A stretch of DNA of 64,000 nucleotides from Nicotiana tabacum (Eukaryota; Streptophyta; Magnoliopsida; Solanales; Solanaceae). A program made the position numbers and the translations under genes. The notes beneath the pieces are model-generated. The model made no database searches. It was not told where the DNA came from and saw nothing but the letters and a program-made list of their open reading frames with translations. The stretch spans positions 78,226,838 to 78,290,837 of the forward strand of contig NC_134094.1 of the NCBI RefSeq assembly GCF_000715075.1. The letters are read 5' to 3'. Of this stretch, positions 34,686 through 47,637 are shown piece after piece; positions within the stretch are counted from its first letter, which is position 1; each line of letters starts with the position of its first letter.

Positions 34686-37600
34686 TCTAAGTTCATAGGT
34701 TTTACGAATCATGAGCAAGTCTCTAGTAGAGTCTTGAAGATTGATATGATGACGTCCATATATATCTTCTAGAGGCTACAAGACATCTAGGAAATGTTTT
34801 TTCTTTCTTTACTTTATCGTGCGATCTTGTTTTAGCTTGAAGCATATATCTTTGATTTCTTCCTATTCACTCGTATGTGGATGTTGCGCACTCAGTATCA
34901 ACTATGTATTGATGACTTGCGATACTTTGGATGGACTATGAGGGCTATGGATACTTAATCATCGTCTTAATATGTTGTTTAGGTTTAGATGCTGATAGGT
35001 TGGTAGATTTTTCAGTTGTTCATTTGTGGGACGAAGCGGATTCTTGTATCTGCTGGATGAGTATGGACCCAGGATGATTAATTGATTGCATAGTGGTTGT
35101 GACCATGGTGTGGTCATAGAGAGATGTCGATTGGAGGCTAAGTAGCTGGGTTATATACTACGACAAGGTATGAGGTTGTGTGATCCTTATAAGGTTTCTA
35201 TGAAGAGTTTTTCTTTGTATCTAGTGGAGTGCATGTGCTAATATCATAGATCGGATCACTTAAGGAAGCTCACACGACTGTCACAAGGATGAGTATGTAT
35301 TTGGCAGACTTTTGGAGCGTTTCATGACTAGTGATACATGAGTTTATGAAGTATTCAACTAATTAATAGTGCGAGATCGGGGCATCTATGAAGGAAGGGT
35401 ACTGTGGGTTACAAGTGATGTGTTCTATGGCTTCAAGCTAAGTAGGAGAGTCTGTTATTGACAATCGGATTGCATGGTCATGTGTTATATAATTTTCCAG
35501 ACTAAGGGATGCTTGTTTATTAGTTATGACTTGGAAAAGGACAACTTTGAAGCTGATTCAAGCAATGGATTGGCTGGAGGTATGGTGTACTATACGTTGT
35601 GGGTATATGTAAATCTTGTCATGATTCGAGTTTGATATTTTTTGTGAATGTGATGTGCAAGGAAAAGGAATTGCTGGGTTGCTTCTTTTGGATATTCATA
35701 TGTTTGTGGAGAACAAGTTGTTCGGTGCATATTGATTGTGCATTAGAGATTGGGGCAGAGTTGATGACTATCGTGAAAATTCTAATGGGTTCAAGATTTA
35801 TATGTGGTATTTAAGGATTTTCGGATTTGTGTATGGCTAGAAGTTGAGATTTTACTGGATGGTGCCGAGAGGTGCGGTACTTCTATATCATTATTGACTA
35901 TACATGAATTAGAGAGATGCAAGAAAAAACTTTGGATTCGGAGAGGGTCTCTTTAGAGTGAGCATTTTGGTTTGAGTTACTTTTGGGTCTGGCAGTCTGC
36001 GTGACATGGTTGATTTAGATAGACCAATTATGATGGCTTGGCTAGGTGCTAGCGGGCTTGGGAGAGTACGTGACGGTTTTGATTCATGGTTCGAGGTTCA
36101 TGTCTTTTACGAGTGTAGAAGTTTTGATGTGTGTTGTGATGTTCACCTGGATTAGGTTAAGTAGAAGCTTTTAGGTTGATGGGTGCTTATGCTATTTGTG
36201 AGTTAGAGTTGATTATAAGGTTTTCGTATTTTTAATAAGATAGCATGATAGGTGCGGTGCACCGTGTTGGATTGATATTTTCATAGACAAGGTTGCGGTT
36301 CAGTTCCAAAAAAGGAGGTTATGAGTTTTTAGTCAACATAAGAGATTTCAGATGTTAGAGGATGCTAGAACTATCTTTGGTCGCCTAAGAGGAGAAGGAC
36401 TTGCATATGATTGACTAGTACTACAGGGAGCGCCTGGTAGTGGACTGCAAATATTTAGGTTTTATTACATGGCGCGGAAGGCGTATAAAAGTACTCCTGA
36501 TGAGTTGATTTTGTTTGAGTAACTTATCAGTTATTTGAGCGAGAGACTTGAAGATCGAGCATGGAGATTCTTATATCCTTGAGGTTTAGAGGCTAAATGT
36601 TCTCAGAGGCAGACTATTCCTCGATTGTGTACTCTGAAGATGTGTTAAGAGTTAGTCAGTCGATGGCATGTTTTACAGATAGGTTACTGGGGACTTTGGG
36701 GGGGGGGGATGGGGATTATTTGCCTATTTTGTTAGATGATCGAAATTGTTTTGGGGCCTATTGGTAGGCCTAATGAGGATATGCATCCTACACCAGATCA
36801 TGTTTGATTACTGAGCACAACAATTGCTAGGGTGTGCCATTGGCTAGAGTTGATCTTATCCCTATCCTGGCTTCTTGGCGAGATTCGAGCGAGATGGCTT
36901 TTAGGGTGTTGAAATGATTATTGTGCATTGGTTATGGTTTTCCTGCCTGTGGTATATGGCATTTCTCCATGGTTACGGTCATGCACTTTAGGTGTTTGCT
37001 ATTCATATGCATGTGGTTGTTGATGGTAAGCATTATGGCTCGATCGATATTCGATGTGGATCAATATGTTTGGACCGGGATACGTATCGTAATTGGGCTA
37101 CGTTAGGATGAGGTTCTTTGTGATTATTTCATGTGTTTTGCTTCTCTCTTGTTGATGGATTCATAGTATGGTGTTGTTGGTGTTGTACCTATTGCACTTG
37201 TTAGATAGTTCTCTCATTTGGTTCTCTTTCCTTCTTCAGTTATATTCGAGTTGTTGCTTGTTGGGTACATATTGCATCATATGTGGCTCTAGGTGGCATT
37301 GGGTGTGGCATGTCGGTCGAGAAGCTTGTACTGGGTGCGATAAGGTCATTTGTTCTAGAATTAGAGCAATCAGATTTGGATAAGGTATGATTGGAAGAAC
37401 GAAGTCATTTGTCAGCTCAGAATTTGAGAATGGTTCTTGTCGGTGAGAGAGCCCTACCACTTGTTGAGCTAAAGAGGGTTATGAATTTCTACATGTTTCT
37501 TCATCATTAGCAATGTTCTGAAGGTTTGGAAAAGGTCCTATTTGATATGAAGTATGTTACCGATACTGGATTTAGTCATGAGCAACTATTATGGTCAGAA

Positions 37601-37923
37601 GTTAGTACTATGAGTACATGAGTTATGTGGTACATCCTGTGATTGTATCTTGGAATATGGTTAGGACTTGATGCAACTTTTTTAGACTTATACAATGTAT
37701 ATATGCGAGAATCGAGTCTTATAAGGAATTTCAGATGTTGGAGATTAGATTCTGAGATTTATAGACTAAGGTTGAATAAAGAGTCTTCAGTTAGGTTGTG
37801 TTGACGGGCTTATATTAATTGAGGTGACGTGGAATCTCCCATGGGTATGTGTAAGGTAATTTTATACAGTGATTTGATGGCTTTCAAACGACTCTTGGCA
37901 CGTTCGAATACGAATGTATATTT
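34686..37923 (+). other. Element B interior, non-coding
   Basis: No open frame above about 75 codons and no gag, protease, RT or integrase motif. It opens with the Tekay-like leader phrases 'catgagcaagtctctagtag' and 'gatgacgtcc'. It is co-linear by eye with the interiors of D (48350-51290) and F (61700-64000). An 11-G run lies at 36698-36708. A polypurine-like 'aagtaggagag' lies at 35440. Confidence 0.7.
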
Positions 37924-37936
37924 AAGTGGGGGAGAA
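37924..37936 (+). other. Element B polypurine tract
   Basis: 'aagtgggggagaa' directly precedes the TGTAACGACC start of the 3' LTR. Confidence 0.85.
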
Positions 37937-40059
37937 TGTAACGACCCGACTAGTTGTTTTGAGCATTGGCATTCTATTTGGTAGTTTGAGGTCATGAGTA
38001 GCTTCATATGATGTATTACGACTTGCGTGCATGATAGGTTTTGGTTTCGGGAAAGTTCTGGATTGATTTCAGAAGAGTAATTTTCAATTTGGAAGCTTTA
38101 ACTTAGAAAAGTTGCCCAAGGTTTGGCTTATGATTAATCGACCTCGGATTCGTATTTTTATGGTTTTAATAGGTTCGTATGGTGATTTAGGACTTGGGCG
38201 TATGTTCAGAATTGAATTTAGATGTTCTTAGAAGGTTTTGGCTCAATTTGTCGAAAGTTGACAATTTGAAGAATTAAAAAGTCCATAAGTTTGACCGAGA
38301 GTTGACTTTGAGGCTATCAGGATCGGATTGTTGTTCCGAGAACTAGAATAGGTTCATTACACCATTTAGGACTTATGTGAAAACTTTGGGTTCATTCCGG
38401 ATTGGCTAGACATGAATCGAACACTTGGTTTAAAGTTGGAAGCTTATGAAGAGATAGATCTTGATCAATGATTCTTGGTTTTGGTGTTAATTATGATTTT
38501 TGGAGCCTTTGTATAGGTTTGGGCGGTGTATTTGGACTTATTGGTATAATTAAGCGGGGTCCCATAGTGCCTAGGTGTGATTCAGATTGATTTTGGACCA
38601 TTTCGGCGTTTGCATGGATTGCTGGTTATGGTGCTTTCGCACCTGCGAAAAGGGTTGCACAGATGCGGAGTCGCATATGCAGTTCTTGGTGCATAGAAGC
38701 GCATATTGGTCATGATGGGAGTAGGTCACAGATGCGGGGTTTCTATCGCATATATGGTATCGCATCTATGGTATATGGATCACATATGCGATATTTTTCT
38801 GAGTAAAAGAAGAAGAACCGTAGATGCGGATGGTTGGTTGCACTTGCGGTGCCGTACCTACAGAGGTTTGGTCGACGAAGTGTGGTTTGGCTTGAGGGCC
38901 GGAGTTCGCAAAAGCAAAGTTGTTATTGCAGAAGCAACGTCGCACCTGCGGATTAGTGAGCGCAGGTGCGAGGATACCTGGCAGGGACATATGTTCGAGG
39001 GTTAGCTTTATTATTTCATATTTTGAGATTGGAAGCTCGTATTGGAGCGATTTGTATGTGTTTTTCACCCACTTGGATTGAGTAAGTATTCTTAACCTGA
39101 ATTTGATTATTATTCATGATTCTTTTTTCGATTTTGGCATTATATGGGTGAATGTAAGGAAGCAAATTTGGGATTTTTGTCTACACTTAAAGAGTGTGTA
39201 TTTTGAGATTTTGACCATCGATTTTGAGCCGGGTTTGGATAAAACTTGTATATTTGGAATCATGTTGGTTTGGGTGATCGGGATTTGTGACTTTTGTCGG
39301 GTTCTAGAAGGCGGTCCTGGGTTGACTTTGCGTGTTTGATTAAAGATTTGACCTTAATCGGTTTGTTTTTATTCCTATGAAATTATTTGGTATTATTGAG
39401 TTGTGTTTGGCTAGATTTGAGCCGTTCGGGGGTTGATTCGCACAGGAAGGCATTTTAGAGTATTGATTTAGCTTGTTTGAGGTAAGTGTCTTGCCTAGCT
39501 GTGGCTGAGGGAATATTTTCCAATAATTGATATTATTTGTTACATGTAGGGGTGGTGTATATATGAGGACGGGTGTATATACATGTGCCATGGGTATTCA
39601 TGCTCAAGGTAGATTCTAGTTTACTTTATGCTTTGTTTGGTTATGTGTCCTACTTGATTCTAAGTATTATTGAATTAATCAGTTGCGTGAGTATATCATG
39701 CTAGAGAAATGTTGAGGCTATTGGTACCTTTTTTTAATATGATGAGCAAATCATGAGACTTATGCTATACTTGCCTCAGGTGTAGATACACGTATGTTAT
39801 GAACACATATCCATACTTATTCTTGTATTGTGCCTTGATTGGGACGCTTGCACTATGTGATTCTTTGTATAATTGAACTTGGTTGCTATAATTGATGCAG
39901 TCGTAGTCATGCCTTATCCATATTTTTATTGTTAAACATGTCCTTGTGCGCTTTATTTATGAGTTATGAGGATATGGCTCTTGATGATAATTTTTTATCT
40001 TACATTGTTGTGATTATGGCACTTGTGGACATATTGAGCAGATTTATTGTGATGATATT

Positions 40060-40250
40060 TTGGCACGAAGTCTTTGTCGTACGATTGGGATGATATTTGT
40101 GGCACAAGGTATTTATCATGCAATTGTGATTATATTGTGGCACGAGGTCTTTGCCGTGAGATTGTGATGATAGTATGGCACAAGGTCTTTGCGGTGCGAT
40201 TTTGATTGGGTGTTGGCACGATGTCCTTGATGTGCAATTGTGATTATTAT
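40060..40250 (+). repeat. 38-bp minisatellite in the B 3' LTR
   Basis: Five copies start 'tggcacgaagtcttt', 'tggcacaaggtattt', 'tggcacgaggtcttt', 'tggcacaaggtcttt' and 'tggcacgatgtcctt' at about 40061, 40100, 40138, 40176 and 40214. This part is absent from the 5' LTR. Confidence 0.85.
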
Positions 40251-40938
40251 TGCATATGGGGTGAAATGAGGGTGGAGTATTTTCAGGCTTGCCCATGTGG
40301 AGAAATAAGAATGGTGATATGCACATATGGAGAAATAAGGGTGGTCTTTATTGATATTGCGCATGCGGGTGGCATTGTGGGTCATGTTATGTAATGACGA
40401 GAGTGACATTCTTGAACGTTCATGTGACTTCTTTATATGTGTCGTGTATTTTTTATATGGTTTGTTGCGTTGCATCTAACATGTTAATCTATGTCCCTGT
40501 TATTATTTGATCAATTAGTTATCAAGATGGATTTACCTACGTGGAGTTGACATCTCATATTTTGTTGAGTTGTCGGTAGCGTACCAGATTGACGTGATAA
40601 GTTGTCTTATATATTGATATATTTGATTCTTGAAAGGTTCTCTTAAACATGTTATTTGGCAATCGATAAAGAATCAGATCATGTTTGGCACAGGTTTACA
40701 GTCATGTACGTGTATCGAGCACTGATATTATATGGTGTATACCCCTATATAAGCAAGGTTGGTACAAGTTGTATTTGTTGCACATGTCTAATTGGTAGAG
40801 TTTTTTTATTACCCTATCTCAGTTGTGCACCTTTATTATTGATATTCTTTATTTTGTAATTATTTTTCTGGAATATTTTCTCTGTATTATACATGTTATT
40901 GAGCTGCACAGGTTCTACAAAATGAGTATCTTTGACTT

Positions 40939-41922
40939 GGAGCCCGTTTGGATTGGTTGAATTTAAGTAGCTTTTAAGCACTTGGTTCTTAAAAGCACTT
41001 TTTAAGTGTTAGAATTTGTTTTAAAAATAAACAGTTATGTGTTTGGATATAAGTGTTGAAGCTGAAAATAAGTTGATAATGTGTTTGGCTAAAAGTGCTT
41101 ATAAACACATTTTTTGTTATAAGGACTAAAATATCCTTAAAACTGTTAACACTAAAAATAATTAATTACTATAAGATCTTTTATTATAAAATGACTCTAA
41201 TCTCAATTAATTCATGTTTCAAGCCACGTGAAATTAAATTAATTGGACAAATTTTAAAATTGGTTTAGTTTAATTTACTTTATCAAACAATTATAAAAGT
41301 TAAATGAAAGACAAACACATAAATAACATAGTCCCGGAATAGTAGGAATAGTTAAAATTTGATATTAAGCTTTTTACAGTTGAGCAAAATTCTAATTGAC
41401 AAAATAATGATAACTAAAATTTAAAATTGTCCACTTGCCTTCATGAGATTACATAGAAATGTTTTACCAAAATCCTGAACATCCATTTCGTGGTTAAGTG
41501 GATAGTTTCACTAAATTTCTGTGCGGTTGCTATAGATAGTGCAATTTCACCACGTATTACTTTAGTTCTTCGGAGCTTGTACAATTGATCTGAAATCTCA
41601 ATGTTGGTCGATGGAGGAAAGACACAGGAAATGAAGAACGGGAGAGAAAGGAATAAATTTAGGGCTTCTGTTGTGAAGGGTATTTTGGAATAATAATAAA
41701 ATATTAGGGATAAAAGGGTAAACAACTTGGTCAACTCAAGTAGCTTTTAAGTCAAAAAACAATAAGTTGGAATTGCCGAACTTATTGCTTTTGGCTTGTT
41801 TTGGGCCTTTTGACTTAAAATCAAGTGCTTTTAAGCACTTTTTAAATTGTGCCAAACACTCAAATAAGCTAGAAATAGCTTAAAACTGGTTTGACCAGCT
41901 TAAAAGCCAATCCAAACACCCT
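40939..41922. mobile_element. MITE-like DNA transposon in the B 3' LTR
   Basis: The left end 'gagcccgtttggattgg' and the reverse complement of the right end 'gagggtgtttggattgg' form terminal inverted repeats. The sub-terminal regions ('aagtagcttttaagcac' / 'gctagaaatagctt') are also partly inverted. The 5' LTR of B has 'tttgacttaaaaac' uninterrupted at the same place, which proves insertion and gives a probable 3-bp duplication (CTT). No transposase was seen; superfamily not assigned. Confidence 0.8.
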
Positions 41923-42362
41923 CTTAAAAACATCATCACTACATTTCTAAGGTTAATCAAGATATTTACTGAGTACATGGGGTTGGTTGTACTCATACTA
42001 TGCTTTTGCACCTTGCGTGCAGATTCTTAGAGTGGCCTGGTTTGGACGACGAAGGCAGACATTAAAGTTGTAGCGGCATCCCAGCTTTGAGCTACCATTT
42101 GTTCATGGTAGATTAGGACCTCATTTATCGTTATGTAACCTTCAAACAGATGTTAGTATTTTATTGTTTACTAGCTTTGTAAATCTAAGTCATAGTGGCT
42201 CATGACTTGTACTACCAGTCCTTGGGATAGTTGTATTGAATTCTATTGTAGTTTTATTAATATATTGATGATTTCTCGTTATAGTAGTAACATATATTGT
42301 TTGGCTTACCGAGCGGGTTGGATTAGGTATCATCACGACTTCGTGGAGTTTTGGGTCGTGAT

Positions 42363-43187
42363 ATAGGGTTTTGATAGAGTAGCCTTCAAGCAACCCTAAT
42401 AGACTCCTAGAATTTTAAGAGTCGTCTTATAATATCTTGAATTTGGAATTTAGTCCAATTTTCGTATGGGCTTGATCCGTTAAAATTTTGATGTCTACAA
42501 ATACTCCCTACTTCAAGGTTTATCAGGGTGTAGGCTTATCCAAAGTTGAAGACGAGACTTGAAGTACTCGACCATCGCAATAAATGATTATGAAACTTGT
42601 AGTTTTCGATTTGCAGGAGGAAGAGATGAATGGCAAATATTGTCCCACTGGCATGCCAATTTGTTTGCAACAAAATTTTTGCGATACAAAAAATAAACTG
42701 CAATCACAATAAAATATGAAGAAATATAATTTTATTTATAAACAATGCAGGTACAATTATGTATGTTCCTTTGATTCTTTTTTTCTGATTATCTCCATGA
42801 TTCGAGGGCTAACGCAACATGTTTTTCGAACGTAGATGATACAGTGTTTCTTGGGATGTATTTGATCTACATGGAAGGATTAACATATTTAATTATCAAG
42901 AAGTATCCAGCCATATCTTAATTTATTTGTGAATATCCTACGAGTTTATGAGAATTTTGATATGATCTCAATTTTCAAGATGCTTTTTTTAAGGGAATAT
43001 GAAACCCTTTTTACAAGAGTGACACGTTGTTAGGGTAGAGTAGCATCCAAGTTAGAATTTTGATATAGTAGCCTCCAAGTAACCCTAATGGACTCCTAGA
43101 GTTTCAAGAGTCGTCTTATAGTTCTTGAATTTAGGATTTAACCCAAATTTCGTATGGGTTTGATCCGTTAAAATTTTGATGTCTACA
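42363..43187 (-). mobile_element. Continuation of the TRIM-like array
   Basis: It starts mid-unit with 'tagggttttgatagagtagc', reaches an LTR edge at about 42499 ('gatgtctaca'), then has an interior (42500-42661, with 'gtcccactggcatgccaatt') and a full LTR (about 42662-43187). It is the same family as 17794-20797, in the same orientation. Confidence 0.7.
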
Positions 43188-44147
43188 ATTTTCTTCCCAC
43201 GAATTTTATCCAATAAAGTTTTCTTTCCCAATAAAGTTATAAGAAATAAATCTAAACAAATGGGGATATCAAACATTACAAGAGATGAAGTGTTGTTCTA
43301 ATAAATCAGGATGCTTCAAACACCATTTCCATTCTCTTCTATGCTTCTGGCCGAAGTCCAATAATTGGCTTGCCCATGCCATTGCCGTGTATTGGGTCCA
43401 ACAACTTCTATTCATTTTCTTCTATGCTTCTGACCTATTATAACCTCTACAGATTTCTTTTTGGTTACACATCTACAAATCATATTAGGCAAAAGAAGGG
43501 TGAAACACAAGGATCAATCCAAAAGATAGATTAGAATGCATTAGATATTTGAAACTGCATATCTGAAATAAAATTTGTGTTACGATTGTGTACAATGATA
43601 AAGAAAAGAAATTAAAAAATAAATCAAAAACACTAAAGAAATTCTAGTTGAAGAAATGGGGGAATGATAGAAACATGACACTTTGGTACCATTATTGATT
43701 TTTTGACCTCGATAAGAAAAGTCTTGGAGAATTCTTTCTGCCGAAATTTTGAGAAGCGCTCCTGACGATCGCCAGAATTTTTGATATGATGATCCTCAGG
43801 TTTTGCTACAATAACATGGTAATCGCTAGAAATTTTCATATGGTGATCACCAGGATTTATAAAATTATGGTAACCGCAAGAAATTTCATATGGTGATGAC
43901 TAGGATGTGCAAAAATATGACAATTTTCAGAACTTTTCATATGGTGATTACTAGGATATGTCATAAAATATAGTAATTATCAGAATCTTTTATAAATTCT
44001 GGTACCATGCTTCAAAATTATGGTAGTGATTTCAAAATTCGGGATTATTTTATCAATTTTTTTAACGAGATTAAAATATAACGATAGTTCTAAAAAGGTC
44101 CATCGAGCATAATTACTGCTGGAAAAATTGACTTAAACTGATCCATG
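43188..44147. other. AT-rich intergenic sequence with a tandem repeat
   Basis: No gene is supported. It contains a 50-bp tandem repeat (43750-44000) and nothing else recognised. Confidence 0.6.
43750..44000 (+). repeat. 50-bp tandem repeat
   Basis: Five degenerate copies start near 43787, 43837, 43887, 43938 and 43988. The consensus pieces are 'tcatatggtgatcaccagga' and 'aatatggtaatcgccagaa'. The period is 50-51 bp. Confidence 0.75.
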
Positions 44148-44859
44148 TGTTATAACGACCCGATCGATTATTTTGAGCTCTAGCATATTGTTCGGCGATT
44201 TTTTAGACTTTGAGTAGTTTCACTTCATGTATTATGACTTGCATGTGTAGTCGGATTTGAATTTCGGAAAGTTCGGAGTTGATTTGGAAGGAAAGTTCTC
44301 AATTCTGAACCTTTAAGTTGGAATAGTTGACCAAACTTTGACTATTGAGTAAACGACCTCGAAATTGGGATTTGAAGGTTCCTATAGGTTCTTAAGGTGA
44401 TTTCAGACGTGGGCGTATGTTCGGGTTGAGTATCGGATGGTCCGGGAGCGATTTTGTACTTATTAACGGAAATTTATATTTTTGAAGGTTTAAAATTTGC
44501 TATGTTTGACTTAGAGTGTACTTTGGTATTATCGGACTCTGGACGATTTTTCGAGACCTTGGATAGGTTTATTTTATTGATTGAAACTTTTATGTGAAGT
44601 TTGATCGTAATCTGGAATGTCTAAGTGTGATTCGGACACGGTCGGTGAAGTTTGAATGTTTTAAAATTAAAAGTAGGACTTTGATCATCGATTCGTGATT
44701 TTGATGTTATTCATGACATTTAGATCCTTTGTACAATTTTAGATAAGGTATTGGGATTTTTTGGTGTGATTGGACGGGGTCCCGGGAGCCTCGGTGTGAT
44801 TCGGGGTAGTTCGGATCAAGTTTGGGTGTTTTGCTATTGCTAGTGCTGGTTTCTGGTGT

Positions 44860-45140
44860 TGTTCTTCGCGAACACATGGGAGCGCGCGTTTACGATGAAG
44901 GAATTTGGCTGCTGATAATTTTTGCTACGTGAATGAAATGAAGGGGTCGTGAACACGGAGAGGGAATTGGGGCCAGGGGAATTTTACCTTACGCGAACGC
45001 GACAAGGGAGTCGCGAACGCGAAGAAGTGCGGGCGTTTGCCCTTCACGATCTACCGCGAACGCGAAAGACGAAATTAATGTCGGGGACAATTAGTCATCG
45101 CGAATGCAATCTAGAGCTCTTGGGGGAAATCTAGGGGCTC
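44860..45140. repeat. GCGAACGCGAAG cluster in the D 5' LTR
   Basis: Repeated 'gcgaacgcga', 'tcgcgaacgcgaag' and 'cgcgaacgcgaaag' words directly upstream of the TATA box. The 3' LTR counterpart is at 52015-52325. Confidence 0.75.
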
Positions 45141-45169
45141 GCAATGGTGATGGAGGTCCTGGCAAAAGC

Positions 45170-45178
45170 TTATAAAAG
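45170..45178 (+). promoter_or_regulatory. TATA box in the D 5' LTR
   Basis: 'ttataaaag' lies just after the GCGA cluster. The 3' LTR has 'ttataacag' at the same place (52341). Confidence 0.55.
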
Positions 45179-45650
45179 AAAGCTCGGGGGTAAACCCATT
45201 GTTTTCAATTTCTCTCTTGTTAAGACAATTTGGGGCAACTTTGAAGAGCCATTTTCATCATCTATCATGAGGTAATTTATTTCTACTTGTTGTATGGATT
45301 ATATATGTGTTTTAACATTAAAAATTGGTAGAAATTGTGGGATTTTGGAAGAAAAACCTAAAAGTGGTATTTTTGCATTTAACATAGAAATGTGGTAGAA
45401 ATTGTGGGACTTTGGAAGAAAACCAAAAAGTGATATTTTTTGCATTTTAACCACCAAATTGGATATGTAATTGGGAATAAATTATATATTTGAGTTCATG
45501 GTGTTATGGGTAATATTTATTTTCGAAAAAGATTCGGCATTCAGGCATGTGGGCCCGACCGGGGGTTGACTTTGTTGACTTTTCGAGTGGAGTTTGACAT
45601 CGGTTTGAGATGTTAGAGAGCCGGTAGAGCCGATTATCGGATTTTGGAGC

Positions 45651-45659
45651 AAGGTAAGT
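45651..45659 (+). promoter_or_regulatory. Splice-donor-like site conserved in LTRs
   Basis: 'aaggtaagt' is a perfect plant 5' splice-site consensus. The same site lies at 52835 (D 3' LTR), 57891 (E), 60034 (F), 39480 (B 3' LTR) and, on -, at about 30666 (fragment in C). Confidence 0.5.
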
Positions 45660-47100
45660 CTCCTGTCTAACCTTGTGATGGGGAATTTACCCTGGGGACG
45701 CTATATCTGCTATGTTCTTCATGTTGTGGGAGCTACGCACGTTTGAGGTGACGAGTTCCTGTGCGTATGCTAGAATTTCTGATTAGGTTCGGGTAGACTT
45801 AGACTTATGTCATGCTTTAATTGTAGTATTTGGGTTATTCTTGCTTGTTTAATTGCTTTAATTTATATTTTACCTGAGACTAGACTTGCGTAAATTATCG
45901 GACTTATGATTTTAGATATTTGGCGAGCCACTTGATTAGCAATAGAGATTACCCTTCCTTTTACAGATTTCTCCCGTGCCGTACGAATTTGTGCGGAAGT
46001 TTCTTGAATTTTATAACTCACACATATATTCATGAGTGGGGCCAGTGACTTGTCAAGTTTTCACTATTCCTATGAGATCGGGCTAAACACCTCAGTAGTA
46101 CCGTTATGGGATCGAGTCGTTCGCCTCGGTAGTATTATGAGATGTATCTACGGTTCGTACCGGTCGACCCTCGGCAGTGTACATGATTACGGGACCGGAC
46201 TGAATGCCTCAACTGGGATGGGGCCTTACGCCACCATAGGAATTTGTGCCATTACCCTTACAAAATCGGACCGCTAACCTCGGTAGAATCTTGCGTAATA
46301 TTTGACAAGAATTCAGTGTACCCGCGAGATTTTCTGGCTTGAGACGTGACATTTTATTTGGTGTTGACCATTATGTATTCCATTTGAGGAAGTGTCTGGT
46401 ATTTGAGGACTTTGTATCTACCATTCAGTTGTGGATCATATCATGTATCTATACATGCTCTCACTGTTTTACTTGCTATGCTTCATACCTGCCTACTTTT
46501 ACTATACATGATTAATTGGACCACTAATAAGTGTCGATGCCGACCCCTCATCACTATTTCTTCGGTGTTAGGCTAGATACTTACTGGATACACATTAATT
46601 TACGTACTCATGCTATATTTCTACACTAATTGCGCAGGTACTGAGACAAGTTTATTTTGTGGTCATCTTGAGGCATAGGTGCAGCTGCTAAAGAGACTTT
46701 ATGGTGAGCTATATTCCATGCTACGATCCACAGCACACAGAGTCTTCATCATATTCATTTACTTTATCCTGTCTATTTTATATTCCAGACATATGTTATA
46801 TTAGTATTGTATTTTCTAGTGGATGTTCATGCACTAGTGACACCGGATTTTAAGGATTTCGATTTTGCTTGTGGTTGTATTCTGTTACGATTTCGGGTTT
46901 ATATTTCGGCCACATTCTAACATTTAAACTAATGACATCAATACTTTTTATGAAAATGAACAAACTTTCACTCTTTATTTCGTTAATTATTTTGAAATAC
47001 ATTTTGGATTTACTATCGACGTATTGATTTAATTGTTGGCTTGCCTAACAACGACGTTGGTGCCATCAAAACCTATTTTGGGATTTGGATCGTGACAGTT

Positions 47101-47112
47101 TGGTATCAGAGC
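47101..47112 (+). other. Element D primer-binding site
   Basis: 'tggtatcagagc' lies three bases after the LTR end; initiator Met-tRNA type. Confidence 0.88.
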
Positions 47113-47637
47113 ACTAGTTTTACTTAGGTCTCACGAGTCATGAGCAAGTCAAGTAGAGTCTTGTGGATCGGTACGGAGACGTCTGTACTTATCTTCGAGA
47201 GGCTACAGGGCTGTTAGGATAACTTCCGTTTCTTAATTCCTTGTCGTGCGACTCTATTTTGGTTGAATCTTATGTCTTCAGTTCCTTCCTACTCATTCGT
47301 GTGCGATGTACGGTATTCAATATTAGTTGGGCATCGGCGGTTTGTGGAGATGCTACAGGTGTAGGGTAGGATGTTTTTTCTTGTGTATGCAGGCGGACTA
47401 TTATCATCGCCTTATGGAGGGCGTTCTGTCGTTTCAGCCCAGTGTTGTTGTTGCCCATTGTTTCGAGGCTATGCACAGTATATTGTGATGTTCATGTGTT
47501 ATTATCGCGCAGTGTTGGTGTGAATGATAGGGTGCTTGCTTATGTGTTACGGCAATGAGTGCTTCAAGAAAAAGGGTTATTCAATTGGTGACTGGAGATG
47601 CGGCATTAAATTCCAGTGGAGGAGAGGCAATTAGACT

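Larger units (their letters stand above)
37937..42363 (+). repeat. Element B 3' LTR (with MITE-like insertion)
   Basis: It runs from TGTAACGACCCGACTAGTTG to 'ttgggtcgtgata', about 3.44 kb without the insertion at 40939-41922. It includes a GCGA cluster (38630-38965), the splice-donor-like 'aggtaagt' at 39480, and a 38-bp minisatellite (40060-40250). Confidence 0.85.
44148..47097 (+). repeat. Element D 5' LTR
   Basis: It is co-linear with 51305-54283. It contains a 'cgcgaacgcgaag' cluster (44860-45140), a TATA box (45170), splice-donor-like 'aaggtaagt' (45651), the 'gggatcgggctgaacgcctc' minisatellite (46060-46290), and 'ggctagatacttact'. Confidence 0.88.

Noticed and set aside
36698..36708. 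11-G run as a polypurine tract
   Set aside because: No LTR start follows and neighbouring elements lack it at the equivalent place; it is probably a homopolymer expansion.
46032..46277. 81-codon frame in the D 5' LTR
   Set aside because: It is the minisatellite again; the 3' LTR equivalent at 53220-53480 does not conserve it as one frame.
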